18,408 bases of DNA from an uncultured Eggerthella sp. (GCA_900551155.1 URVA01000018.1:1-18408), one strand, 5' to 3'; positions 1-6,398 are shown, counted from the first letter of the stretch. Notes: a model not told the origin generated them from the sequence alone. Numbers and translations are program-made.

Positions 1-273
1 AGAACCTGGAGATATCCCTCCACCATCTAGCTACCAATCAGAAAGCTCATAAATAAAACGGTCTATATTCCTGGAGATATACCTTCACCATCCAGTCATC
101 AGTCTTCCAATCATCTAATCGATAGCCTCTCGACCAAAGGATCACCAATTCCCGTCATGTTTTATACGAATTTCTACGTTTTTAAGCCTACCCCTGCACA
201 TTTTGCAAGTAATGAATACCTTGCTATAGAAATGATCTTTTCGTCACTTCCCGCTAGGTAATCAACGAAGCAA
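1..273. other. Gene-free left edge
   Basis: No open frame with a ribosome binding site and a recognisable product is visible in either strand of this stretch. Its only evident structure is a diverged direct repeat near the left edge (5-40 and 70-113). The neighbouring gene to the left is outside the window, so this may be its downstream or upstream region. Confidence 0.5.
5..113. repeat. Two diverged copies of a ~36-bp direct repeat
   Basis: Positions 5-30 and 70-95 match at 23 of 26 bases, both starting CCTGGAGATAT. The similarity resumes at 31-40 (CTACCAATCA) and 104-113 (CTTCCAATCA) after an 8-base insertion in the second copy. On the plus strand each copy can form a five-pair stem (6-10 with 26-30; 71-75 with 91-95) around a 15-base loop. 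The G-U pair in copy 1 is a G-C pair in copy 2. Function unknown; an array could extend past the left edge. Confidence 0.55.
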
Positions 274-304
274 AAGCCCCTGTGCTGATGAGACACAGGG
301 GCTT
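274..304 (-). terminator. Intrinsic terminator of the permease gene
   Basis: An 11-bp perfect stem (AAGCCCCTGTG at 274-284 with CACAGGGGCTT at 294-304) encloses a 9-base loop. Read on the minus strand it is followed by TTTTG. It lies about 50 bases after the stop codon of the permease, so it should end that transcript. Confidence 0.75.
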
Positions 305-354
305 CGGGGATTCAGCTATTTAGTACTAACTCACTAAAACTAATATCTAGCTTT

Positions 355-1800
355 CTAGTCTACAGCCTGACCAGCTTTAAGAGCTTCGAGACGATCATGC
401 AAAGCCTTCAATTGCTTTTCAGTTTCTTCGTCTTCAATGCGCTGCTGTTCCTTGTTGTAAGCATAGTCGTCGCGGATCTTCTCATTGTCGCACATGAGCA
501 GGTAGAAGATTACACCAACTACGAAGCCGACGCCGCCGCCACGAGCAAGAACGAAGCCAGCGATCATACCAGCCATGCCCTTGTCCATTTCGTCGCGGAC
601 GAGGTCGAATGCGATAACTGCGCACAGCCAACCCTGGATGCAGAGTACAACTACGAGCAATGCTGCGGAAGCTGCGAGAGATGCTTCATACAGAGGATAT
701 ACAAACAGACCGAGAACGGTGAAGATCAGGTTCGTACCAGAACCATCATAGATGGAATCCATGCCCTGGCGACCAGACTGCTTATAGCGAGCATAGGTTG
801 CTACGCAGTAAGGAGCGGACAGAGGACCTGCGAGTGCAGGATAAGGTGCGAACAGACCGAGGAGCAAGTTACGGATACCGCAGATAACGTTGGTACGGTT
901 AGGATCGAATTCGATGTATTCGTCGTCACGAACAGCCTTAAGACCAAGCTGCTGTACCGTTACGAAGTCGCCGTAAGCAATGATCCATGCCATAACTGCA
1001 TAAGGAAGAGCTGCAACCCAAACACCAGGATCAGCAGCAAAGCCGATGAACAATGGAGATACGGTTGCAAACAGACCCATGAAGTCAGGAACACGGATGA
1101 TTTCGCCAGAGAAGTTGAACTGGAATTCACCAGCTGCACCACCGAGTACGAGCAGTGCGAGAACAGCCCAGAGGAAGCTGTAGTTACCAAGGATAGCTAC
1201 AAAGCGGTTGGTTTCCATGTACTTACGTACACGACGTGAGAACATGAGCATGAAGATGATAACCAAACCACCAACGCAACCGATGGTTACGGTGTCAACA
1301 GCGCCGCCAGCACCGAGGCGAGCAAAAATTGCGTTAACACCAGCACCGAGTACGATACCTGCTTTTACGGCAGGAGGTACCATGGTGTTCAGCTTCTTGG
1401 ACAAACCGGTAAAGCCCAAGATGATAAACATCGCTGCCAGTTCGAGTTCGATTGCTGTCAGCATCTGAATTCTTGCGACACCAGGTTCTAGCGATTCCAA
1501 GAACACAACGATAATGGACATTGCAGGGGTAATCCAACCACAAATGGAAGGTTCACCAAGTACCCAATTCAGGGTATAACACGCGGTCTCAAATACAACC
1601 AATGCCCAAGCTACTTGTGGGTCAAGACCCAAGGTGGTAATCAAAACTGCCAATGCACCGTATGAAGTACAAGCGTTCATCAAACCGGTAACTACCTCAG
1701 GAGGCGAAATCCTGAAGTGAATGAATGGTAAACGAATTCGGAACAAACCAACACGCCAACAAGGCTGAATGCCACCGAATTCGCGCTTTAGCAAAGCCAT
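355..1800 (-). CDS. Multi-spanning permease, NCS2/SulP-like, substrate unknown
   Basis: A 481-residue integral membrane protein with about 12 hydrophobic segments between residues ~35 and ~440. The overall pattern fits the nucleobase/sulfate transporter fold: a Gly/Pro-rich segment EPSICGWITPAM near residue 85 and GDFVTVQQLG near residue 275. I assign it to the family from this pattern only; the classic NCS2 signature is not evident and the substrate cannot be told. The last ~40 residues are charged and helical (KEQQRIEDEETEKQLKALHD), probably a cytoplasmic coiled-coil tail, which is unusual for this type of permease. The ATG at 1800 follows GAGGAGAGAGGGG with about 7 bases spacing, so the start is secure. 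It appears to be transcribed alone, with its own terminator at 274-304. An inverted repeat at 1823-1839 in its 5' region could be an operator. Confidence 0.85.
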   Translation of the reverse strand: MALLKREFGGIQPCWRVGLFRIRLPFIHFRISPPEVVTGLMNACTSYGALAVLITTLGLDPQVAWALVVFETACYTLNWVLGEPSICGWITPAMSIIVVFLESLEPGVARIQMLTAIELELAAMFIILGFTGLSKKLNTMVPPAVKAGIVLGAGVNAIFARLGAGGAVDTVTIGCVGGLVIIFMLMFSRRVRKYMETNRFVAILGNYSFLWAVLALLVLGGAAGEFQFNFSGEIIRVPDFMGLFATVSPLFIGFAADPGVWVAALPYAVMAWIIAYGDFVTVQQLGLKAVRDDEYIEFDPNRTNVICGIRNLLLGLFAPYPALAGPLSAPYCVATYARYKQSGRQGMDSIYDGSGTNLIFTVLGLFVYPLYEASLAASAALLVVVLCIQGWLCAVIAFDLVRDEMDKGMAGMIAGFVLARGGGVGFVVGVIFYLLMCDNEKIRDDYAYNKEQQRIEDEETEKQLKALHDRLEALKAGQAVD

Positions 1801-1822
1801 TGCTAAGCCCCTCTCTCCTCGC

Positions 1823-1839
1823 GTGTAAACACGTTACAC
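1823..1839. promoter_or_regulatory. Inverted repeat GTGTAA-N5-TTACAC, possible operator
   Basis: GTGTAA (1823-1828) and TTACAC (1834-1839) are perfect 6-base arms separated by ACACG. The element sits about 22 bases upstream of the permease start, just before its Shine-Dalgarno. Its form (TGTAAAC...GTTACA) resembles LacI/GalR-type operators, but no regulator gene is adjacent, so the role is inferred. Confidence 0.4.
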
Positions 1840-2259
1840 AAAACGATCGACCATCATTTCCGCCGATCAATCAAAAAGCTTGTGCACGTTTACTTTTTGG
1901 TCTCTCGTTTGAAAAAGAGTTCCTGAGGAGAGTTTTGCTTCACTTTACCTTTACTTGCACGCAATAAAGACCAAGCCAAACGGAAATCCCCTTAACTCCC
2001 TTTCTGAAAAGATGGTCCCTTTTTATCTGTAGCTTTTTGCCTTACTGGTATGACCCCCCTTGGGCACACCACTAAGAGAGCGCAAAAAACCACACACCGA
2101 TTATCTGATACCTACTTTCAATAGACCAATTCGCAATGAACATGTTATAAATAGCCAATAGAAATGATATTTCTTCAGAAAATGAATTTTTGTTGATTTA
2201 TAGATGTGGGTTTTATATTCGCTTTATTACCGTTTGGAAACACGGCTATTTCTCTCGTT

Positions 2260-2289
2260 TTGACGGTTAAAGGACACGATAGTTATCAT
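2260..2289 (+). promoter_or_regulatory. Predicted sigma-70-type promoter for the plus-strand transporter
   Basis: TTGACG (2260-2265), an 18-base spacer and TATCAT (2284-2289) make a good -35/-10 pair. The start of transcription would fall near 2296, giving a leader of about 270 bases before the transporter start at 2569. An 8-bp inverted repeat overlaps the -10 box. Confidence 0.5.
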
Positions 2290-2311
2290 CTATGTAACTT
2301 TTTCATAGATG
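2287..2311. promoter_or_regulatory. 8-bp inverted repeat over -10/+1, possible operator
   Basis: CATCTATG (2287-2294) and CATAGATG (2304-2311) are perfect complementary arms around TAACTTTTT. They overlap the predicted -10 box and start point, the typical place for a repressor site. In RNA the same arms would form a 5'-end hairpin. Which role applies cannot be told from sequence. Confidence 0.4.
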
Positions 2312-2396
2312 TATGTCTTACTTTCATATATTGAATTATTTTTCTTGCCGACTATCCCTGTTTTTCTGCCGTTTTCTGATTAGGCTTTTTCTTGAC

Positions 2397-2406
2397 GAAC
2401 GCGTTC
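2397..2406. promoter_or_regulatory. Palindrome GAACGCGTTC, copy 1
   Basis: A perfect 10-bp palindrome directly after TTGAC, followed by AGGAGGG 35 bases later. The same palindrome occurs once more in the window, upstream of the paralogous transporter (6289-6298), with AGGAGGG 32 bases beyond it on the coding strand. This suggests a shared operator or a remnant of a duplicated upstream region. Confidence 0.5.
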
Positions 2407-2460
2407 ATCTCACGTACCTTTTTTCTTATTGCTTTGTGTGTAGGAGGGTTTTGCTTTTTT

Positions 2461-2510
2461 GAAAGCGGGCTTTACGGATGGCTTATCGCTTTCAAGGAAA
2501 CATCCTTTTT
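2461..2510 (+). promoter_or_regulatory. Interleaved stems in the transporter leader, possible attenuator
   Basis: GAAAGCG (2461-2467) can pair with CGCTTTC (2487-2493). GGATG (2476-2480) can pair with CATCC (2501-2505), which is followed by five T residues. The pairings interlock and cannot both form as simple hairpins, so one could act as antiterminator to the other. The second stem is short with a long loop, so termination would be weak; a smaller hairpin AAGGA-AACA-TCCTT is a further alternative. Confidence 0.35.
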
Positions 2511-2568
2511 CACCTAAGACGACAAATCGCATCTGTCCATTAATTAGTTAGAAAGGGAGCAGTACGAA

Positions 2569-3861
2569 ATGATCGCCTTAACCACAGCGCAAATCATCTC
2601 AATCGTCATCTTCCTGATCGTCATGATCCTTATCATTTCCGAAAAGGTTCATCGTACGACAGCGGCGCTTGCAGGTGCTGTTGCGCTCATTCTTGCCGGT
2701 ATCATTACGTTTGATACAGGTGTAAGTCATATCGACTTTGGCACTTTAGGTGTTTTGGTAGGTATGATGATTTTTGTTGCTGTAGTAAAGAATTCAGGCA
2801 TATTCGAATACTTAGCCATCCGCGCAGCAAAAGTCGCTAAGGGCAACCCTTGGTTGATTATGGTGTTGTTCTGTTTAATCACTGCTGTTCTATCTGCATT
2901 CTTAGACAACGTAACTACCGTTCTTTTGATCGGCCCTGTAACGTTCACGGTTTGCAAAATGCTCGAAATCAGCCCAGTGCCCTTCTTCATTGTTGAGATC
3001 ATTGCTTCAAACGTTGGTGGTACCGCAACGCTTATTGGTGACCCGCCAAACATCATGATTGGTTCTGCAACTGGCCTTACCTTCTTCGATTTCTTAATGT
3101 ATGACGGCCCTGCAGTTCTTCTCATTCTGATTGCTGCAATGATTTGCTTCTACTTTATTTATGGTAGAAAGATGGGCGTTGCTGAAGATAAGCAGGCATC
3201 CATCATGACGCTTCATGCCCACGAAGCTATTAAGAGCAAGTCGCTCTTTACTAAGAGTGTTGTTATGACTCTTGTTACTGCAGTTGCTTTTGTTCTTCAT
3301 GGTGCTGTGCACATCGAACCGAGCGTTGTAGCTTTAGCAGCAGCCGCTATTATGCTGCTTTTAAGCCGTGCTGAGGTTGAAGAAGTTCTGTTGGACGTTG
3401 AATGGTCTACTATCGGCTTCTTCGCTGGCCTCTTCGTAGTTGTAGGTGGCTTGGCAGAAACAGGCGTTATCGAAATGCTTGCTAACGCTTTGATTGATGC
3501 TACAGGCGGCGATCTGTTCCTGACTATCATGATTATGGTATGGGCATCCGCTATTATTTCGTCCTTCCTGGACAACATTCCATTGGTTGCAACTCTTATT
3601 CCTATTGTTCAAACCATGGAAGCAGCAGGCCTTGACGTTATGCCTTACTGGTGGGCAATTTCACTCGGTGCTTGCATCGGTGGTATCGGTACGTTGATCG
3701 GTGCTTCTGCAAACGTTGTATTAGCTGGTATTTCTGGTAAATACGGCTACCCCATTACGTTTATGGAATACACCAAGATCGGCTTCCCGCTGATGATCCT
3801 GTTTACCGCAATTGCTTGTGCATACTTAGTAGTCCGCTTCTGCGTATTAGGGTGGATGTAG
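2569..3861 (+). CDS. ArsB/NhaD-family ion transporter (copy 1)
   Basis: A 430-residue membrane protein of the ion transporter superfamily, with about 11 hydrophobic segments. Family features are the paired segments SAFLDNVTTVLLIGPVTF (near residue 110) and SFLDNIPLVATLIPI (near residue 335), each followed by a Gly-rich helix: GGTATLIGDPPNIMIG and CIGGIGTLIGASANVV. These correspond to the two inverted-repeat halves of the fold. Length matches ArsB (~430), but there is no arsR, arsC or arsA nearby, so Na+/H+ exchange or organic-anion transport is as likely as arsenite efflux. The start follows AAAGGGAG with about 10 bases spacing. It is the only plus-strand gene here and is transcribed alone, ending at a strong terminator (3924-3957). 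A close paralogue lies inverted at 4734-6020. Family confident, substrate unknown. Confidence 0.92.
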   Translation: MIALTTAQIISIVIFLIVMILIISEKVHRTTAALAGAVALILAGIITFDTGVSHIDFGTLGVLVGMMIFVAVVKNSGIFEYLAIRAAKVAKGNPWLIMVLFCLITAVLSAFLDNVTTVLLIGPVTFTVCKMLEISPVPFFIVEIIASNVGGTATLIGDPPNIMIGSATGLTFFDFLMYDGPAVLLILIAAMICFYFIYGRKMGVAEDKQASIMTLHAHEAIKSKSLFTKSVVMTLVTAVAFVLHGAVHIEPSVVALAAAAIMLLLSRAEVEEVLLDVEWSTIGFFAGLFVVVGGLAETGVIEMLANALIDATGGDLFLTIMIMVWASAIISSFLDNIPLVATLIPIVQTMEAAGLDVMPYWWAISLGACIGGIGTLIGASANVVLAGISGKYGYPITFMEYTKIGFPLMILFTAIACAYLVVRFCVLGWM

Positions 3862-3923
3862 CTAGGTACGTACTAAGACAGGTACACGAATAAGGCTCTT
3901 GCTTTTATAGCGAATTCAAAAAT

Positions 3924-3957
3924 AAAATCCCGTCTCACCTAGGTGAGACGGGATTTT
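3924..3957. terminator. Bidirectional terminator, perfect 34-bp palindrome
   Basis: AAAATCCCGTCTCACCT (3924-3940) is followed directly by its exact reverse complement (3941-3957). It is flanked by T runs in both directions (TTTTTT on plus, TTTTATTTTTG on minus). It lies between the convergent transporter (stop 3861) and FKBP gene (stop 4070) and should terminate both. Confidence 0.9.
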
Positions 3958-4069
3958 TTATACCTTGTTAGAAGGTTGAGTTTATAGGGTTATAGCAAAA
4001 TGTATCTGTTTTAGGATGTTACTGCAGGTAGCACCCTATTTTGTACAAAATGCCGAGAACACAAACTGC

Positions 4070-4498
4070 TTAGTCAACTATCTCTACCAGAGTAATCTCA
4101 AAGTTAAGATCTTTGCCAGCCATTTCATGGTTAAGGTCAAAGATCACGTGTTCTTTAGTAACCTCTACTACTTTTGCAGGCAAAGGCTGTCCTCCTGGTC
4201 CCTGCAGATAAACCGTCTGACCCACTGGAAGCTCTTCTGCGCCAGGGACGTTTGAAGTAGGAATAGTCTGTACGAGTTCTGGATTAGGCTCGCCATAAGC
4301 CTCAGCTGCAGGCAAGTGAACCTTCTTGGTTTCCCCTACTTCCATCTCATTTACCGCTTTGTCAAAACCCGGAATCATCTGACCAGCCATGCAAACAAAT
4401 TCCAAGGGCTCGCCACGTTCTACCGACGAATCAAATACGGTTCCATCATCAAAGGTACCGACATAATGAGCGCGTACACGCTTACCTTCGTTGCCCAT
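4070..4498 (-). CDS. SlyD-type FKBP peptidyl-prolyl isomerase
   Basis: A 142-residue FKBP-fold prolyl cis-trans isomerase with the insert-in-flap chaperone domain typical of SlyD. The N-terminal FKBP half shows AHYVGTFDDGTVFDSS (10-25), PLEF, and the active-site stretch GQMIPGFDKAV (39-49), then VGETKKVHLPAAEAYGE (54-70). The insert-in-flap domain covers about 71-120. The FKBP fold resumes with DLNHEMAGKDLNFEITLVEI. The His/Cys-rich nickel-binding tail of E. coli SlyD is absent. The frame is open further upstream, but ATG at 4498 has AAAGGAAC about 5 bases before it and begins the conserved domain, so I chose that start. It is likely cytoplasmic and general in role. It is monocistronic, between two inverted paralogous transporters, with which no functional link is evident. 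Confidence 0.93.
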   Translation of the reverse strand: MGNEGKRVRAHYVGTFDDGTVFDSSVERGEPLEFVCMAGQMIPGFDKAVNEMEVGETKKVHLPAAEAYGEPNPELVQTIPTSNVPGAEELPVGQTVYLQGPGGQPLPAKVVEVTKEHVIFDLNHEMAGKDLNFEITLVEIVD

Positions 4499-4531
4499 CT
4501 TGTTCCTTTCCAATAATAAACAGTACTCGAT

Positions 4532-4559
4532 AGTGTAGCGGCTCAACACTCCAAGACAA
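4532..4559 (-). promoter_or_regulatory. Predicted promoter of the FKBP gene
   Basis: On the minus strand TTGTCT (4559-4554), a 16-base spacer and TACACT (4537-4532) give a plausible -35/-10 pair. The start would be near 4525, leaving a 5' UTR of about 27 bases with the SD. Moderate match only. Confidence 0.35.
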
Positions 4560-4591
4560 ATAGAAATGCGAAAAGTCACATCAATAGCAAA

Positions 4592-4610
4592 GAAGCCGCT
4601 AAGCGGCTTC
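4592..4610 (-). terminator. Second hairpin downstream of transporter copy 2
   Basis: GAAGCCGC (4592-4599) and GCGGCTTC (4603-4610) form an 8-bp stem with a 3-base loop. On the minus strand TTTGC follows. It lies after the stronger hairpin at 4620-4650 in the direction of transcription and may be a backup terminator. Confidence 0.45.
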
Positions 4611-4619
4611 AGACAATAA

Positions 4620-4650
4620 AAGCTCCCGCTTCATAAGGAAACGGGAGCTT
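4620..4650 (-). terminator. Intrinsic terminator of transporter copy 2
   Basis: AAGCTCCCG (4620-4628) pairs with CGGGAGCTT (4642-4650). On the minus strand the stem is followed by TTTTATTG. It is about 84 bases after the stop of the minus-strand transporter. Confidence 0.75.
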
Positions 4651-4733
4651 ATATGATACCGAATATTGGTAGTTTTTCTTCGTTTAATTGCTTCGATTAA
4701 ACAGGTCTTTTAGCTGTTAGCCCTTTTAGCCGC

Positions 4734-6020
4734 TTATACGAATACGCAGAAACGAAGTACCAAGTATACACAGCTGATTGCCGTGAAGACGAGCATCATT
4801 GGGAATGCAACCTTGGTGTACTCCATGAAGGTAATGGGATAACCGTAAGTCTTCGACATACCAGAAAGAACAACGTTTGCCGAAGCGCCAATAAGAGTAC
4901 CAATACCACCAATGCAAGCACCGAGTGAAATTGCCCACCAATAAGGCATAACGTCAACACCGGTATTGCCGATTGCCATAATGATAGGAATGAGCGTTGC
5001 AACCATAGGGATGTTGTCCAAGAAGGAAGAAATGATTGCCGATGCCCAAACCAGAACAATAATGGTAATCATTACATCGCCGCCGGTAACATCAATCAGG
5101 CCATTAGCAAGCATATCGATAACGCCCGTCTCTACCAAGCCACCAACAACGATGAACAAACCTGCGAAGAAGCCGATGGTTGCCCATTCAACATCCAGCA
5201 ATACCTTTTCGATTTCTGCAGCGCTGATAATAAGCATGACTGCTGCTGCAGTCAGAGCTACAACGCTAGGCTCAACACCAATGACGCTATGGAAAACAAA
5301 CGCCAGAGCTACGATAACCGTCATTGCAACACTCTGATGGAAGAGGCGCTTATTGGTAATAGCCTCATGAGCATGCAAATGCATGACTGATTCCATTTCT
5401 TCTGAAGTAGCTGACATGTTCCTGCCGTAAAGAACATAGAACATACCAATAGCTGCAATCATGATGAAGAAGATAGCAGGACCGTTATAAACGATGAAGT
5501 CGAGCATGGAAAGACCAGCCTGCATACCAATCATGATGTTTGGTGGGTCACCAATCAAAGTAAGCGTACCACCAATGTTGGATGCCATAATCTCAACAAT
5601 GAAGTAAGGCACCGGACTCATCTTCAACATCTTGCAAACCGTAAAGGTAACAGGTCCTACCAGCAAAACCGTGGTTACGTTATCCAAGAATGCTGAAAGA
5701 ATTGCCGTAATAAAGCAGAACAATACCATGATGATCCATGGATTACCCTTTGCTGCTTTCGCGGTTTTAATGGCGATATATTCGAAGATACCCGACTGTT
5801 TAACCACCGCAACAAAGATCATCATACCGACCAAAACACCGAGTGTGCCGAAGTCGATGTGCTCCATGCCAACGTCAAAGGTAACAATACCCGTCAGAAT
5901 AAGCACAACGGCACCCGCAAGCGCGGCAGTAGTACGATGGATCTTCTCCGAGATAATGAATGCGAACACTACGATAAAGATCACAATAGAAATGATCTGC
6001 GGAGTAGTAAATTCTGGCAT
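4734..6020 (-). CDS. ArsB/NhaD-family ion transporter (copy 2)
   Basis: A 428-residue membrane protein clearly paralogous to the plus-strand transporter at 2569-3861: I estimate by eye about three quarters identical residues along the full length. It keeps the same family motifs: SAFLDNVTTVLLVGPVTF, GGTLTLIGDPPNIMIG, SFLDNIPMVATLIPI and CIGGIGTLIGASANVV. An ATG at 6026 is in frame, but it abuts the ribosome binding site AGGAGGG. The ATG at 6020 lies at normal spacing and gives MPEFTTPQIIS, which aligns with MIALTTAQIIS of copy 1, so I chose 6020. The two copies differ most in the hydrophilic loop near residues 195-215 and at the C terminus. The gene is monocistronic, with a long structured leader (6027-6300) and terminators at 4592-4650. 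Substrate unknown; cation/proton antiport or anion transport is possible. Confidence 0.92.
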   Translation of the reverse strand: MPEFTTPQIISIVIFIVVFAFIISEKIHRTTAALAGAVVLILTGIVTFDVGMEHIDFGTLGVLVGMMIFVAVVKQSGIFEYIAIKTAKAAKGNPWIIMVLFCFITAILSAFLDNVTTVLLVGPVTFTVCKMLKMSPVPYFIVEIMASNIGGTLTLIGDPPNIMIGMQAGLSMLDFIVYNGPAIFFIMIAAIGMFYVLYGRNMSATSEEMESVMHLHAHEAITNKRLFHQSVAMTVIVALAFVFHSVIGVEPSVVALTAAAVMLIISAAEIEKVLLDVEWATIGFFAGLFIVVGGLVETGVIDMLANGLIDVTGGDVMITIIVLVWASAIISSFLDNIPMVATLIPIIMAIGNTGVDVMPYWWAISLGACIGGIGTLIGASANVVLSGMSKTYGYPITFMEYTKVAFPMMLVFTAISCVYLVLRFCVFV

Positions 6021-6074
6021 GCACATCCCTCCTATCCAAAATCCATTCCCTTTTTCTGTAAAAGAATTTAGCCT

Positions 6075-6162
6075 GGAGCATCTTAGCTTTATGCTCCCTG
6101 CATAAACCTCAGCTTAAGCTTTATGCAATCAGCAATTCGCGCTTTCTGCTTTAAGCTAAAGC
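6075..6162 (-). promoter_or_regulatory. Leader hairpins with alternative pairing
   Basis: Three stems occur on the minus strand: GCTTTA/TAAAGC (6162-6157 with 6153-6148), GCATAAA/TTTATGC (6126-6120 with 6106-6100) and GGAGCAT/ATGCTCC (6097-6091 with 6081-6075). The middle arm TTTATGC can instead pair with a second GCATAAA (6094-6088) across a 5-base loop, which would destroy both neighbouring stems. This is the architecture of a conformational switch, but no known riboswitch class is recognised. Confidence 0.4.
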
Positions 6163-6215
6163 GTGTGATCAAAATTCTTTCGCACAAAAAGCCTCTCCTG
6201 AATTCAACCTATACG

Positions 6216-6238
6216 AAAAAGAAGGCCTATGGCCTTCT
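6216..6238 (-). terminator. Terminator hairpin just after the copy 2 promoter (attenuator candidate)
   Basis: On the minus strand AGAAGGCC (6238-6231), ATA and GGCCTTCT (6227-6220) form an 8-bp stem with T residues to 6216. This is a textbook intrinsic terminator. It sits only about 15 bases after the predicted start of transcription and nearly 200 bases before the transporter start. Confidence 0.6.
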
Positions 6239-6259
6239 AGGTCGAATTCCCCTCCTAAA

Positions 6260-6288
6260 ATAATAAAAATCAGATAAATAAGCGTCAA
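6260..6288 (-). promoter_or_regulatory. Strong predicted promoter of transporter copy 2
   Basis: On the minus strand TTGACG (6288-6283), exactly 17 bases, then TATTAT (6265-6260) is close to the sigma-70 consensus. The start would be near 6253. The palindrome GAACGCGTTC lies directly upstream and overlaps the -35 box by one base or so. Confidence 0.6.
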
Positions 6289-6298
6289 GAACGCGTTC
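6289..6298. promoter_or_regulatory. Palindrome GAACGCGTTC, copy 2
   Basis: A perfect 10-bp palindrome identical to that at 2397-2406, directly upstream of the -35 box of transporter copy 2. Its presence only before the two paralogous transporters suggests a common regulator site. The position relative to the TTGAC box differs between the two copies. Confidence 0.5.
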
Positions 6299-6398
6299 AC
6301 TAACTAACAGGTAAGACCGATTGATGTTTTTGTTGGTATACATAGCTAAATCAATATGAATTACCTAAAGTGAATTGATAATAAAGAAAAAGCAAATA

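Larger units (their letters stand above)
1801..2568. other. Long AT-rich divergent intergenic region
   Basis: This 768-base region lies between the divergent permease and transporter genes. No convincing protein gene is visible. It holds an inverted repeat near the permease start (1823-1839), a promoter candidate with an overlapping inverted repeat (2260-2311), the palindrome GAACGCGTTC (2397-2406) and interleaved stems (2461-2510) before the transporter gene. The stretch 1840-2255 shows nothing I can name. Confidence 0.6.

Noticed and set aside
1..120. The repeated motif at the left edge as a CRISPR array
   Set aside because: Only two diverged copies with similar flanks, no uniform spacers and no cas genes.
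397..1239. A 280-codon open frame on the plus strand opposite the permease gene
   Set aside because: Its translation is charged, Cys-rich and low in family-like patterns. It is the antisense shadow of a clear membrane protein with a strong SD and terminator.
2313..2462. Short open frame (about 49 codons) spanning the GAACGCGTTC palindrome upstream of transporter copy 1, and a 38-codon one upstream of copy 2 (6343-6227), both containing ERV...YL...RR
   Set aside because: Neither has a Shine-Dalgarno, the shared residues come from the palindrome and the AGGAGG element, and at copy 2 the frame runs through the predicted promoter. A leader-peptide explanation is possible but weaker than an operator or common ancestry.
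2569..3861. Naming the transporters arsB (arsenite efflux)
   Set aside because: Length and fold fit, but there is no arsR, arsC, arsA or arsD in the window, and the family also includes Na+/H+ antiporters and anion carriers.
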